A stretch of 64,000 nucleotides of DNA from Aggregatibacter sp. 2125159857 (GTDB taxonomy: Bacteria > Pseudomonadota > Gammaproteobacteria > Enterobacterales > Pasteurellaceae): the NCBI RefSeq assembly GCF_017798005.1, contig NZ_CP072548.1, forward strand, positions 1,364,001 through 1,428,000. Reading direction: 5' to 3'. This document shows positions 26,114 through 36,051 of this stretch, one piece after another. The translations under genes were made by a program, and so were the position numbers. Position 1 is the stretch's first letter, and every line of letters starts with the position of its first letter. The notes beneath the pieces were generated by a model. It was not told the origin of the DNA and searched no databases. It saw only the letters and a list, made by a program, of their open reading frames with translations.

Positions 26114-26989
26114 TTATTTTAGCAAAAGGGATAATAGCCACTGCTTTAATTTTGGCACACTTTGGTACTCTCTTTTTGAAGAAGGAGGTAAACAATGTGG
26201 TTTGCCATATTGTGTAGCAAATTGTTCAAACATTTTAACTTGCCGGATTGCCTGACGAATATTTCTCCAGTAAGACTTAAATCGAATAAAATAATAAAAT
26301 AGACGCAATTTATGGTTAAACACCCCCACTTGATTTTGGCAATGTTGACGATAATCTAGCAAAGGCTTATTTATAAATTGTATTTCACCATAATAGCGCG
26401 CTAACAGTGCCAACCACCAATCGTGCATATAAAGTTCAGAAAGTTGCGTATAAGATAAAGAATCTAGTGCTAGATTACGTAAGGCACGATTAATCATACA
26501 GGCTGCGCCTTGCACACAGTTTTTGTACAAAATCGAATCGTCACTTAAGCATTTGACACTTAAAGCCTGATAAGCAAAAAAACTTGGCGAAATTTCATTA
26601 TTTTGTTCATCAATCAAACGTGCATCGCTAAAAATGAGTGTTGGCATAGCATTATTTTGCTTTTCTGCAATCTTGGCAAACTCAACGAGTTTATTAGTAT
26701 GCCAAATATCATCTTGATCCGATAAAAAGGTAAAGTCTGCTTCACAATATTTTAATGCAAACAAAAAATTAGCAATCACGCCTTTTCTCGGACCTTGTAT
26801 AATCTCATAATTAGTAAAATTAGCATTTGTAAAGGTATTTTTCACAATAGAAATCGTCTCATCACAAGATCCATCATCAGACACAATAATTTTCTGTGGC
26901 AAAATGGCTTGTGATAAAATACTTTCTAATTGTGAGGATATAAAAGATGCACCATTGAAGGTACAAATTATTACACCATAATTAAGCAT
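26114..26989 (-). CDS. Glycosyltransferase family 2 (RfbF/RgpB-like)
   Basis: The 291-residue GT-A enzyme has VIICTFNGASFISSQLESIL, IVSDDGSCDETISIV and SDQDDIWHTNKL, typical of rhamnosyltransferases of the RfbF/RgpB group, with the late MHDWWLALLARYYG motif. Its first bases overlap the end of the next upstream gene by 8 bases. It is part of the ABC-type polysaccharide operon. Confidence 0.78.
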   Translation of the reverse strand: MLNYGVIICTFNGASFISSQLESILSQAILPQKIIVSDDGSCDETISIVKNTFTNANFTNYEIIQGPRKGVIANFLFALKYCEADFTFLSDQDDIWHTNKLVEFAKIAEKQNNAMPTLIFSDARLIDEQNNEISPSFFAYQALSVKCLSDDSILYKNCVQGAACMINRALRNLALDSLSYTQLSELYMHDWWLALLARYYGEIQFINKPLLDYRQHCQNQVGVFNHKLRLFYYFIRFKSYWRNIRQAIRQVKMFEQFATQYGKPHCLPPSSKREYQSVPKLKQWLLSLLLK

Positions 26990-27935
26990 GGTTATTTATA
27001 ATAGATAACATTTGTTCAATTCTAGTTTTATAAGTATGTTCTTTTATAGTCCTTTCTTGCGCATTTTTGGCAATATTCATCAATTCATGGTCTTTATCTA
27101 GTAGTCTAGAAGTAATTTCTTTCAATTCATTGATAGAATCAAATAATAAAATTTCTTTTTTATCAGTATAGTATTCAGTAATCTCTAAAGATTCAACATA
27201 ATATAGCTGTACAGTTCCTGCCATTGCTGCCTCAAATGTTCTTGGACCTGGTGTAGAAGCTGTTAATTGAAATCTTTTGTTACCAAGATCTAAATGTCTT
27301 CCTAAGTTAAAAATAAACTTACTTTTATTCATCATATCTGGTAATAAAGCGTTATCTATTCTTTCATTAATTGTAAAAGAAAGTTCTTCTGGCCAACCTG
27401 CTCCTTTAACTGTAGTCTTTAACTTTGAAAGATATTTCCCAGCATCTTTAAAAAATTGAATACGATTTGGGAACGCTACACCACAGAAGAAAGCATCATA
27501 CGTCCAATTATTATTAACTTCTCTAAAATGTGCTTTTTTAGAAGCAGCCATAGGTAGATGAAAACACTTATTATGTTCATAAAATTTTGATGCCCACTTA
27601 TCATTAGAAAAAATAAAGTCAGCAATATCTAAAATCTTATAATTATAATCTTGCTCGTATGGATCATCATGTAACCAAAAAACTAATATAGCATTTGTTT
27701 TGTTACATGCTATTTTTAATTCTGAATAGTTACATAAATCTGGCATACAAGAACCAAATACTAAAACCACATCAGAAGGGTTATTTAATTGTTCCTTAGC
27801 AGCATATGCTAAAGAGACATTTTTTACATTTTTTTTTCCAATTACTTGTTCAATACCTTCGCAAACATAATCCCTCATAACTGTATTATGATTGATAATG
27901 TCAGGAGAAGCACCGGTCAGAAGAATTTTTTTCAT
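26982..27935 (-). CDS. CgeB-like glycosyltransferase (317 residues)
   Basis: The protein resembles the CgeB/YkvP glycosyltransferase group: an N-terminal half with FWLHDDPYEQDYNYK and FIFSNDKWA, then FHLPMAAS, FFCGVAFPNRIQF, and a GT-B C-terminal donor motif STPGPRTFEAAMAGTVQLYY. The same sequence of motifs occurs in the first 315 residues of the next gene upstream, so the two are paralogues. The region is markedly AT-rich against its flanks, which suggests transfer. Sugar donor and acceptor are unknown. Confidence 0.7.
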   Translation of the reverse strand: MKKILLTGASPDIINHNTVMRDYVCEGIEQVIGKKNVKNVSLAYAAKEQLNNPSDVVLVFGSCMPDLCNYSELKIACNKTNAILVFWLHDDPYEQDYNYKILDIADFIFSNDKWASKFYEHNKCFHLPMAASKKAHFREVNNNWTYDAFFCGVAFPNRIQFFKDAGKYLSKLKTTVKGAGWPEELSFTINERIDNALLPDMMNKSKFIFNLGRHLDLGNKRFQLTASTPGPRTFEAAMAGTVQLYYVESLEITEYYTDKKEILLFDSINELKEITSRLLDKDHELMNIAKNAQERTIKEHTYKTRIEQMLSIINNHA

Positions 27936-27939
27936 TAAA

Positions 27940-30399
27940 TTATTTGCCTCTAAATGAGTTCAGTTTGTTACAAAGTTTGGCTTTTGTTTTATAAATCGTA
28001 GTTTTAATACCGTTTTGTTTCGTATAATTTAATATAAATCGCATTAAATGTAATGGATTTTTAGGTATACCAACTGGAATAACTTCTAGATTATTGTCTT
28101 TTTTAGCCCAAAATATAGAGGAAAAGTGAATATTACAAGTAAATAGATCAATCTTATTTTTATGTTCTTTAGTATTGTAATAGCTAGTATTAGCTAACTT
28201 TCTATATACATCAATGATCCATTCGAAATGCGATTTCTTATTTTCTATATTTTCCCTATATTTATTTATATTTTCTTTTTTGAGTAAGATTTCTTCTCTG
28301 TTATCAGACAATCTTAACAATAAATCTACAACTTCCCCAACATTATTAGGTTTTACTTTATAACCTAATTCAGGCGTAACGCGTTCGCCTAATGCGCCAA
28401 GATTGGTAACAATAGGAACGATATTAGAAGCCCATACTTCAGATAAAGTTATACAGAATGTTTCAGGCCAAGTTGATAAATGTAAAGATATATCTTTTCC
28501 TGTTAATACTTTTTTTAGGTCGCTATTTTTATATTCTCCATAGAATGTTACATGAGGGAAATTTAATACATTTATAGCATGAGCGAATTCCCCATCTATT
28601 CTTCCATAAACATAGAATCTTAATTTACTATTTCGTGTCATATTAAAAACTCTTAATAAGACATCAGCACCTTTTACCCTTGTAAAATTACCAATAATAA
28701 GAATATCTAAATATTCTTTCTCGGAAATAGAATTATTATAGATAGCAATCTCTGAAAAATCACCATTATATGGTATAGCTCTTACTGTATTATTTAAAAG
28801 CGTATTTTCAGGATAGATTTCTTCAATATATCTCTTCGTTGTACTTGAATTATAATGAATTAAGTTAAATGACTTAAATAATTGACTCCAAAATGCAATA
28901 CGACTTTCCTGACTTCCAAATTGAATTCCCTCAGAATCAGCTAATAAAATATCACTATTAATATTTGAGTTAAAATTATCAAAATCAAATTTCCCCTGAT
29001 TATCTAAAAGATTAAATCGATGTGATATAGGGAAATAATCATGTACACTAAATATGCTAGGAATTCCTAAAGACTTAGAAATAAATGGCAGCGATGGAAT
29101 ATGTCGAATTAGGTGCTGATAATGTACAAGATTTATATTATATTTAGATAAAATATAAGCAAACTTATGTTCTCTTTGCTCACAACTTAACATATATTCA
29201 CTTATTGTTGGCAAAGGAGATAAGAAAGAAACGCGCTCAATAATATTATAATAACCATCTAATAATAAATACTCTTCGCCTTCACCTTTATCTTTATTTG
29301 GCACATAATAAAAACAATTAAAATCTTCATTAATTTTTTCTTTTAATATATCGATATATATTTCAACACCGCCAAATGGGCTGAATTTACAAACATTATG
29401 AGCAACAATAAGTATATTTTTTTTGATAGATAATTTAATCTCATTCTTATCTTCTGGAATCTCTTTTACTTTAGATAAGATATAATCTACACGATTTTCA
29501 TATAAATGAAATTTCTTAACTTTTTCCTGTGCAGATAATGCAATTTTATTTCTTTCAGCGTCATGTTTTAAATAATATTCAATTTTATCAATACATTCTT
29601 CAGGAGATGAAAACGCAATATAATCTTCATTTTCAACGAAATAATCATTTACGCCAGGAATGTTGCGATCAATTAACTGCAAGCAACCAGCTAAGGCTGA
29701 TTCAAATAATCTTGGACCAGGAGTTAATGCTTCTTCTTTACCATCAGAAGCTGTAAATTTTCTATGTAAAGATAATACTATTTTGCTCTGATTAGAAAAA
29801 CGAGCAAATTCATTATTTGGTGTTTTCCAATTATATTCAGATGGGTTTAAGCTTAAATTAATTGGTGGTAGATATTGATTAGTTGGTAAAGCTAGCTTTA
29901 ATTTTATATCAGAGAAACATTCTTCTATCATTTTTAGAGTTTCTACTCTATTTGGCCAAGCTGTTCCAGCAAAAAATAAATCATAGCGATTAGCGTTGCT
30001 TATTGGAAAATAATGTAATTCTTCTGAAGCAGCCAAAGGTAAATGAAATGCCTTACCTGGATATTCTTCTAAGCTACCCTTATCATTAGTAAATACTAAA
30101 TCAAAGTATTTAGAGTTTTCTATATTAATTTTAATTTCATATGGATCTTCAACATACCATACTAGACTTTTTTTACAAATTTGCTTTAATCGAGAGCAAA
30201 TAATAGGTTCAATTTCTTCACCATCAAATGCAATAAATAAGTTACATTGATTTTCAATAGCCTTATTTATAGCATTTCCATAATGAGCTACAGTTACACT
30301 TTCTACGTCCTTATGCTTTTTTAGCGCATACTCAATACCCAACATTAAATAATGATTGGGATTATGTTTTTTTGTATCTAATAATAAAATTTTCCACAT
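27940..30399 (-). CDS. Two-domain glycosyltransferase: CgeB-like plus GT4 (819 residues)
   Basis: Residues about 1-315 are CgeB-like (WYVEDPYEIKI, FHLPLAASEELHY, FFAGTAWPNRVETL, TPGPRLFESALAGCLQL). From about 328 a second enzyme begins, ILIVAHNVCKFSPFGGVEIY, the GT4 N-terminal glycine loop, with the GT4 donor part later (ILIIGNFTRVKGADVLLRVF, and VWASNIVPIVTNLGALGERV instead of the usual E-x7-E). A short tail of about 80 residues ends it. It probably makes two successive linkages. It is the largest and among the most AT-rich genes of the operon. Confidence 0.7.
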   Translation of the reverse strand: MWKILLLDTKKHNPNHYLMLGIEYALKKHKDVESVTVAHYGNAINKAIENQCNLFIAFDGEEIEPIICSRLKQICKKSLVWYVEDPYEIKINIENSKYFDLVFTNDKGSLEEYPGKAFHLPLAASEELHYFPISNANRYDLFFAGTAWPNRVETLKMIEECFSDIKLKLALPTNQYLPPINLSLNPSEYNWKTPNNEFARFSNQSKIVLSLHRKFTASDGKEEALTPGPRLFESALAGCLQLIDRNIPGVNDYFVENEDYIAFSSPEECIDKIEYYLKHDAERNKIALSAQEKVKKFHLYENRVDYILSKVKEIPEDKNEIKLSIKKNILIVAHNVCKFSPFGGVEIYIDILKEKINEDFNCFYYVPNKDKGEGEEYLLLDGYYNIIERVSFLSPLPTISEYMLSCEQREHKFAYILSKYNINLVHYQHLIRHIPSLPFISKSLGIPSIFSVHDYFPISHRFNLLDNQGKFDFDNFNSNINSDILLADSEGIQFGSQESRIAFWSQLFKSFNLIHYNSSTTKRYIEEIYPENTLLNNTVRAIPYNGDFSEIAIYNNSISEKEYLDILIIGNFTRVKGADVLLRVFNMTRNSKLRFYVYGRIDGEFAHAINVLNFPHVTFYGEYKNSDLKKVLTGKDISLHLSTWPETFCITLSEVWASNIVPIVTNLGALGERVTPELGYKVKPNNVGEVVDLLLRLSDNREEILLKKENINKYRENIENKKSHFEWIIDVYRKLANTSYYNTKEHKNKIDLFTCNIHFSSIFWAKKDNNLEVIPVGIPKNPLHLMRFILNYTKQNGIKTTIYKTKAKLCNKLNSFRGK

Positions 30400-30407
30400 A
30401 TTAAATT

Positions 30408-31151
30408 TTAACTTCCAATAAATTTTGTATACTCTCGAGCTACATAAGACGTAACACCTTGCAATTTAACCTGCCCTTTATCAATCCAAATTGATTTTTG
30501 GCACAATTCTTTAACTTGCTCAATTGAATGAGAAACAAATAATAATGTTGTTCCTCCCTCTAACATTTCAGTCATACGTTTCTTGCATTTTTCCTGGAAT
30601 GCAGCGTCCCCAACTGCCAAAACTTCATCGACAATTAATATTTCAGGCTTTACTATTGTTGCTATGGAAAACCCTAATCTTGCAGACATACCAGATGAGA
30701 AATTCTTTAAAGGAACATCAACAAAATCTTTTAATTCCGCAAAATCTATGATTTCATTGAAATGCTCTTCCATAAAAGATTTCTTATATCCTAAAATTGC
30801 GCCATTTAAAAATATATTTTCTCTTGCAGTTAGCTCTCCATCAAAACCTGCACCAAGTTCAATTAATGGAGCTATATTCCCATTAACCGAAACAGTGCCT
30901 TTGTATGGTTGCAAAATTCCACATATAAGTTTTAGTAATGTCGATTTACCTGAACCATTTGTTCCAATTAATCCCCAAGATTCACCTTTTTTTACTTGAA
31001 AAGTAATATCCTTCAAAGCAATGAATTCTTGAAACATTAACTCTCTTTTTAGTAGCTTGATGATATATTCTTTTAAGCCACTAATATTAGATGTAGATTT
31101 ATTAAATCTTACAGTTGCGTTTTCTACGCTAATAACAATATTGTTTTTCAT
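30408..31151 (-). CDS. wzt: Polysaccharide ABC exporter ATPase Wzt (short form)
   Basis: The 247-residue ATPase has Walker A GTNGSGKST (about residue 62), the signature FSSGMSARLGFS, Walker B ILIVDEVLAVGD and the H-loop FVSHS. It powers export of a completed glycan on undecaprenyl diphosphate. It ends soon after the nucleotide-binding domain, so the C-terminal carbohydrate-binding domain of long Wzt proteins is absent and chain-end recognition by Wzt is not expected. Its ATG overlaps the stop of wzm by one base. Confidence 0.88.
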   Translation of the reverse strand: MKNNIVISVENATVRFNKSTSNISGLKEYIIKLLKRELMFQEFIALKDITFQVKKGESWGLIGTNGSGKSTLLKLICGILQPYKGTVSVNGNIAPLIELGAGFDGELTARENIFLNGAILGYKKSFMEEHFNEIIDFAELKDFVDVPLKNFSSGMSARLGFSIATIVKPEILIVDEVLAVGDAAFQEKCKKRMTEMLEGGTTLLFVSHSIEQVKELCQKSIWIDKGQVKLQGVTSYVAREYTKFIGS

Positions 31152-31930
31152 TATATATATAAAATAAATTTATTTTGTTTTCTATAGAAAAAATAGCTTC
31201 CTAATAATAAAATTATTGAAGCCAGAGAAAATCCCCAAAGCATAGAAATAAGATTTGGTTCTTGTGCATATAAGATAATATCTCTGAATTGTTCTAAATA
31301 CCAATACATAGGATTGGCATTTTTATATAATTCTTGATATTCTTGAGGTATAATTGAAATGGGATAAAAAATTGGTGTTAGATATGCCCACATTGTTAAG
31401 AAAACTCCCCACAAATATTGAATATCTCTAAAAAATACAGTTATTGCCGATAGAAACATTCCTAGTCCTAGACTAAAAATAAATACTTGCAATAATATTA
31501 ATGGTAACCAAAATAAATGGACCGAAAATTCTGTATCTGTATAAACCATTACTAATAGTAATGCAGCTAGTGAGAAAACTAAATTAACTAAAGAACTTAT
31601 TACTTTAGAAATTGTAAATATATATTTAGGGACATAAGTCTTTTTTAATAATGTTCCATTTCCAGTTATTGATGTTGTTGCTGACGATGTTGCTTCAACC
31701 ATAAAATTGAATAAAATTTGTGCAGAAAGAAGATAAACTGGAAAGTTTGGGATATCAAAGCGGAATAAATTTGAGAAAACAATCACTAAAACTAACATTA
31801 ACATTAATGGGTTTAGTACACTCCAAATATATCCTAAATAACTTCGTCTGTATCGAAGTTTAATGTCTCGTAAAACTAATTGCTTAAGTAATTCATTAAA
31901 ATCCCAAAGATGCTTGAGCTCATTAATCAT
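31151..31930 (-). CDS. wzm: Polysaccharide ABC exporter permease Wzm
   Basis: This is an ABC-2 type permease with six hydrophobic segments. The cytosolic start (LVLRDIKLRYRRSYLGYIWS) is the family signature that touches the ATPase. The late motif YLTPIFYPISIIPQEYQ precedes the last segments. I place the start at 31930 (MINELKHLWDF), which overlaps the stop of rfbC as ATGATTAATG; the longer frame from 31948 intrudes into rfbC. With wzt it exports the rhamnose-containing polymer. Confidence 0.88.
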   Translation of the reverse strand: MINELKHLWDFNELLKQLVLRDIKLRYRRSYLGYIWSVLNPLMLMLVLVIVFSNLFRFDIPNFPVYLLSAQILFNFMVEATSSATTSITGNGTLLKKTYVPKYIFTISKVISSLVNLVFSLAALLLVMVYTDTEFSVHLFWLPLILLQVFIFSLGLGMFLSAITVFFRDIQYLWGVFLTMWAYLTPIFYPISIIPQEYQELYKNANPMYWYLEQFRDIILYAQEPNLISMLWGFSLASIILLLGSYFFYRKQNKFILYI

Positions 31931-32468
31931 GGAATACAATAGCCTCACTTAATGTTTTCCCCGCTAAATCCTTTTCCGATAAACTCGGTTCCCCGTCTAA
32001 AGGCCATTCAATCCCAACAGTTTCATCATTCCAAATCAAAGAATATTCAGCTTTTGGATTATAATAATCAGTGCATTTATAGACAAACTCTGCTTCAGCT
32101 GTTAACACATAAAAACCATGAGCAAAGCCTTCTGGCACCCAAAGTTGACGTTTATTTTCAGCAGATAAGATCTCTCCTACCCATTGTCCGAAAGTTGGAG
32201 AACTTTCGCGCATATCTACTGCTACATCAAACACTGCACCAGAAACAACGCGCACTAATTTGCCTTGCGTATTCTCAGTTTGGTAATGTAACCCTCGTAA
32301 TACGCCTTTCACTGATTTTGAATGGTTTTCTTGCACGAAGGTACGGTCTGCCACGTTTTGTTTAAACCATTCGTCCCGAAAGGTTTCCATAAAGAAACCA
32401 CGCTCATCACCGAACACTTGAGGTTCTAATAATTTTACATCAGTGATTTTAGTATCAATAACTTTCAT
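31923..32468 (-). CDS. rfbC: dTDP-4-dehydrorhamnose 3,5-epimerase
   Basis: This is the third step of dTDP-L-rhamnose synthesis. The 181-residue cupin shows DERGFFMETFR, FVQENHSKS, VLRGLHYQ (catalytic His), DVAVDMR and VPEGFAHGF. The start at 32468 overlaps the TGA of the RelA-like gene as ATGA, so the two are translationally coupled. Confidence 0.95.
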   Translation of the reverse strand: MKVIDTKITDVKLLEPQVFGDERGFFMETFRDEWFKQNVADRTFVQENHSKSVKGVLRGLHYQTENTQGKLVRVVSGAVFDVAVDMRESSPTFGQWVGEILSAENKRQLWVPEGFAHGFYVLTAEAEFVYKCTDYYNPKAEYSLIWNDETVGIEWPLDGEPSLSEKDLAGKTLSEAIVFHD

Positions 32469-33040
32469 TGAGAATCCTTATTTTTTACAAATTTTCGTTT
32501 ATATTTTCGATGGCTTTGAATATTTTTTTCGGCATCCTTCTTATCCCAAATTTGTAATTCCCAAGGATAATAAAAGTTGCTGGCATTTTTGAAATAGATA
32601 TGAATACCAACATATTCATCTTTATCACGCAAATACCAGTTTTTTAAGCCGTATTTTTCTTTCCAATGATCTAATCGTTCCATTACTTGTGCAATATCAT
32701 TGGAGTCAACAATAATCCTTGCGCCAAAAATATCATTTAAAATGCTATTAACAGGATAGCCTTCACTACGTTGTTCGAATCGTTCAATTTTATCTAAAAT
32801 AGATTCTGATGTTTTTACACGGTAAAAGTAAGGCACATCATATAAATCTGCACGATATAAATAATCGTTGATCGATTCGTGTAAGTTAAGGCGATAAAAT
32901 AAAATATGCTCAACAGGCACTTTTGCCAGCGTATGTTTTAAATTAACTTTTTCTATTTTATTGGTTTCAAAATAATCTTTTGAAAAGGCTAAATGAACTT
33001 TGTTAATTTCATCAATTAAACGCTCTATTTTCTCAAGCAT
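32465..33040 (-). CDS. RelA/SpoT-like small (p)ppGpp-synthetase-type protein
   Basis: The 191-residue protein contains only a RelA/SpoT nucleotidyltransferase-like domain. Visible landmarks are FYRVKTSESILDKIER (ATP-binding Arg/Lys and Ser), DIFGARIIVDSND (the catalytic Asp block), YVGIHIYF in place of the usual Y-R-x-x-H, and WELQIWD with the second catalytic acid, Glu. No hydrolase, TGS or ACT domain is present, so the layout is that of small alarmone synthetases. It lies between rfbD and rfbC, coupled to rfbC by ATGA, and AAGGA precedes its ATG. Whether it makes (p)ppGpp or has another nucleotidyl role in this operon is open. Confidence 0.65.
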   Translation of the reverse strand: MLEKIERLIDEINKVHLAFSKDYFETNKIEKVNLKHTLAKVPVEHILFYRLNLHESINDYLYRADLYDVPYFYRVKTSESILDKIERFEQRSEGYPVNSILNDIFGARIIVDSNDIAQVMERLDHWKEKYGLKNWYLRDKDEYVGIHIYFKNASNFYYPWELQIWDKKDAEKNIQSHRKYKRKFVKNKDSQ

Positions 33041-33052
33041 ATTTCCTTCTTT

Positions 33053-33931
33053 TTATTCTGCATAAGCTTTAATGTTTTTCAACGCTTTTTTCCAATCACT
33101 TGGATGAATACCAAAGACTTGCTGAATCTTGGTTAAATCCAAGCAAGAATTTGCTGGACGTTTGGCTGGTGTTGGGTAATCAGCTGTGGTAATAGCATTC
33201 ACAAGCGGTGATTTTTCTAATACGTTTTGCGAAATAGCTTCGGCAAAAATTGCTTTAGCAAAGTCGCACCAGCTGACATAAGGTTCTCCAGTGAAGTGAT
33301 AAACACCGTATTCAACAGTCTCGCCATTGATAATTTTTTCAGCGATCTGGATTAAAGCACGCGCAATATCACCTGCGTAAGTTGGTCCACCAACTTGGTC
33401 TGCAACTACACCTAAGGTATCTCGAGTTTTCGCTAAGCGAAGCATCGTTTTGACAAAGTTATTGCCATGTTCACCAAATACCCAAGCGGTGCGAAGGACG
33501 ATAAATTTGTCGTTAGCCACTGCAACTGCTTGCTCGCCTTCAAGTTTAGTTCTACCGTAAACCCCTTGTGGATCTGTTGCGTCTGTTTCTTTGTATTTAC
33601 CTGCTCGCTGACCATCAAAAACATAATCGGTTGAAATATGTAAAATGGCTGCACCAACGGTTTTTGCTGCTTCTGCTAAGAATTGCGGGCCATTTACATT
33701 AATTGCTTTAGAAAGCTCAATTTCCGTTTCAGCACGATCCACCGCAGTATGAGCTGCTGCATTAATAATCACATCAGGGCAGAAATTTTTGACAACTTGT
33801 TTAACCGCACTTTCGTCTGTAATATCCAGTTCATCACGATCTAAAGCAAGAATCTCATGTTTACCTTGTAGTTGTTGCACCAAACAATAGCCTACTTGCC
33901 CATGCGCTCCTGTAATGAGAAATTTTGCCAT
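33053..33931 (-). CDS. rfbD: dTDP-4-dehydrorhamnose reductase
   Basis: This is the last step of dTDP-L-rhamnose synthesis, NAD(P)H-dependent. The 292-residue SDR protein has FLITGAHGQVGYCLVQQL, NAAAHTAVDRAE, STDYVFDG and the catalytic YGRTKLEGE. GPTYAGDIAR and PTPAKRPANSCLD are family blocks near the end. Its ATG overlaps the TAA of rfbA by one base. Confidence 0.95.
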   Translation of the reverse strand: MAKFLITGAHGQVGYCLVQQLQGKHEILALDRDELDITDESAVKQVVKNFCPDVIINAAAHTAVDRAETEIELSKAINVNGPQFLAEAAKTVGAAILHISTDYVFDGQRAGKYKETDATDPQGVYGRTKLEGEQAVAVANDKFIVLRTAWVFGEHGNNFVKTMLRLAKTRDTLGVVADQVGGPTYAGDIARALIQIAEKIINGETVEYGVYHFTGEPYVSWCDFAKAIFAEAISQNVLEKSPLVNAITTADYPTPAKRPANSCLDLTKIQQVFGIHPSDWKKALKNIKAYAE

Positions 33932-34803
33932 TATTTGTTCTCCTTAATTAAACGCAACAAATATTGACCATACTCATTTTTTGCCATTGGCTTGGCAAGT
34001 TTTTCCACTTGTTCGGAAGTAAGCCAACCATTACGCCACGCGATTTCTTCTAAACATGCCACTTGTGAACCCTGTACATTTTCAATGGTACGCACAAATG
34101 AAGCTGCTTCATGCAAGCTTTCATGAGTACCGGTATCTAACCAAGCAAAACCACGCCCAAGTAATTTCACATTGAGCGAACCATCGTTTAAATACATTTC
34201 GTTAAGGGTAGTAATTTCCAATTCGCCACGTTCGGATGGTTTCACTTGTTTTGCGAATTCCACTACACGATTATCATAGAAATATAAACCGGTTACTGCA
34301 TAATTAGATTTTGGTTGTGCGGGTTTTTCTTCAATCGAAATCGCTTTAAAATTTTCATCAAATTCTACTACACCAAAACGCTCTGGATCTTTTACTAGAT
34401 AGCCAAAAACCGTTGCGCCATAAGGTTGAGCTACCGCTTCTTGCAACATTTGGCTAAAGTGCTGACCATAGAAAATATTGTCACCAAGCACTAAACAACA
34501 ACTGTCGCCGTTAATAAACTTTTCACCAATAAGAAATGCTTGGGCTAAACCATCTGGGCTTGGTTGGATTGCGTATTGTAAATTCACCCCAAAGTCTGAA
34601 CCATCACCTAATAAGCGCTTGAAACTGTCATTATCTTCGGGGGTAGTAATAATAAGAACATCGCGAATACCCGCTAACATTAATACTGAAAGTGGATAGT
34701 AAATCATCGGTTTATCATAAACCGGTAAAAGCTGTTTAGACACTCCTCGAGTAATGGGATAGAGACGAGTTCCAGAACCACCAGCGAGAATAATACCTTT
34801 CAT
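33931..34803 (-). CDS. rfbA: Glucose-1-phosphate thymidylyltransferase
   Basis: This enzyme makes dTDP-glucose, the first step of the rhamnose pathway. The 290-residue protein starts [18 protein letters not shown], has the [11 protein letters not shown] loop, GDNIFYG (metal Asp), EKP in [12 protein letters not shown] and [17 protein letters not shown] precedes the ATG. It follows rfbB after 80 bases that carry a USS. Confidence 0.96.
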   Translation of the reverse strand: MKGIILAGGSGTRLYPITRGVSKQLLPVYDKPMIYYPLSVLMLAGIRDVLIITTPEDNDSFKRLLGDGSDFGVNLQYAIQPSPDGLAQAFLIGEKFINGDSCCLVLGDNIFYGQHFSQMLQEAVAQPYGATVFGYLVKDPERFGVVEFDENFKAISIEEKPAQPKSNYAVTGLYFYDNRVVEFAKQVKPSERGELEITTLNEMYLNDGSLNVKLLGRGFAWLDTGTHESLHEAASFVRTIENVQGSQVACLEEIAWRNGWLTSEQVEKLAKPMAKNEYGQYLLRLIKENK

Positions 34804-34883
34804 TAGTGTACCTTTAAAAGTGCGGTTAGATTTTATTATATTCTTTATAAATTTCCTTAAAAAAACTCACCGCTTATAAATTA

Positions 34884-35945
34884 TTAATTACCTAAACGCT
34901 CACGGTTATATGAGCCATCTAATACACGGCTCCACCATTTTTTGTTATTTAAATACCATTCTACCGTTTTGCGGATACCTGATTCAAAAGTTTCTTGTGG
35001 CTTCCAACCTAATTCTTGATTAATTTTGGTTGCATCAATTGCATAGCGTACATCATGGCCAGGACGATCTTTCACATAAGTAATTAAGTCTTCGTATTTC
35101 ACCACGCCTTTAGGTTTATTTGGAACAAGCTCTTCTAATAGCTGGCAAATAGTGCGAACCACGTCAATATTCGCTTTTTCATTATGCCCACCGATATTAT
35201 AGGTTTCGCCTACTTTACCTTCCGTGACAACTTTATATAATGCACGTGCATGATCTTCTACAAATAACCAATCACGAATTTGTTGACCATTTCCATAAAC
35301 TGGTAATGGCTTTCCATCTAGTGCATTTAAAATCATTAATGGGATCAATTTTTCTGGGAAATGGAATGGGCCATAGTTGTTTGAGCAATTGGTCACAATC
35401 GTTGGCAAGCCATAAGTACGCAACCATGCGCGAACCAAGTGATCGCTAGAGGCTTTAGATGCAGAATAAGGACTGCTAGGTGCATAAGGTGTCGTTTCAG
35501 TGAACAAATCATCTGTTCCCTCTAAATCACCGTACACCTCATCTGTTGAAATATGATGAAAACGAAATGCTACTTTTTTCTCATTGCTTAACGTATTCCA
35601 ATAAGCACGCGCGGCTTCCAATAACGTGTAAGTACCAACAATATTTGTTTCAATAAAAGCAGCAGGCCCATCAATAGAACGGTCAACATGACTTTCTGCC
35701 GCTAAATGCATGACTGCATCAGGCTTATGTTGTTCAAATACACGCGCTAATGCTTTAGCATCGCAAATATCAACTTGTTCAAAAGTATAACGTGGATTAT
35801 TTTCCACAGATTCCAGGGATTCTAGATTTCCAGCATAAGTAAGCTTATCGACATTCACCACGCTGTCTTGTGTATTTTCAATAATATGGCGAACAACCGC
35901 AGAACCAATAAACCCCGCACCACCGGTAACTAAAATTTTCTTCAT
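34884..35945 (-). CDS. rfbB: dTDP-glucose 4,6-dehydratase
   Basis: This is the second step of the rhamnose pathway and the first gene of the operon. It is an extended SDR with [47 protein letters not shown] (catalytic Tyr and Lys) and [19 protein letters not shown] place the start at the ATG at 35945 (MKKILVTGG), leaving about 353 residues. The longer frame from 35957 adds four residues. Confidence 0.96.
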   Translation of the reverse strand: MKKILVTGGAGFIGSAVVRHIIENTQDSVVNVDKLTYAGNLESLESVENNPRYTFEQVDICDAKALARVFEQHKPDAVMHLAAESHVDRSIDGPAAFIETNIVGTYTLLEAARAYWNTLSNEKKVAFRFHHISTDEVYGDLEGTDDLFTETTPYAPSSPYSASKASSDHLVRAWLRTYGLPTIVTNCSNNYGPFHFPEKLIPLMILNALDGKPLPVYGNGQQIRDWLFVEDHARALYKVVTEGKVGETYNIGGHNEKANIDVVRTICQLLEELVPNKPKGVVKYEDLITYVKDRPGHDVRYAIDATKINQELGWKPQETFESGIRKTVEWYLNNKKWWSRVLDGSYNRERLGN

Positions 35946-35980
35946 AATTTTTCTCATCTTTTTTGTTATAAGTTCTACTA

Positions 35981-35986
35981 ATTATA
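35981..35986 (-). promoter_or_regulatory. Probable -10 box of the rfbB-wbaP operon
   Basis: Leftward TATAAT lies 36 bases before rfbB, preceded by a T-rich stretch and a weak -35 (about 36003-36009). I found no JUMPstart/ops element in the 95-base gap. Confidence 0.5.
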
Positions 35987-36051
35987 CAGGAACATTGAAA
36001 AAAAAGAATGCCTCTTTTTTTACGTAAATTTATAAACATCCCTCACCACCA

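Noticed and set aside
35946..36051. JUMPstart/ops element for RfaH in front of the rhamnose operon
   Set aside because: No GGTAGC-type ops core found on either strand of the gap.
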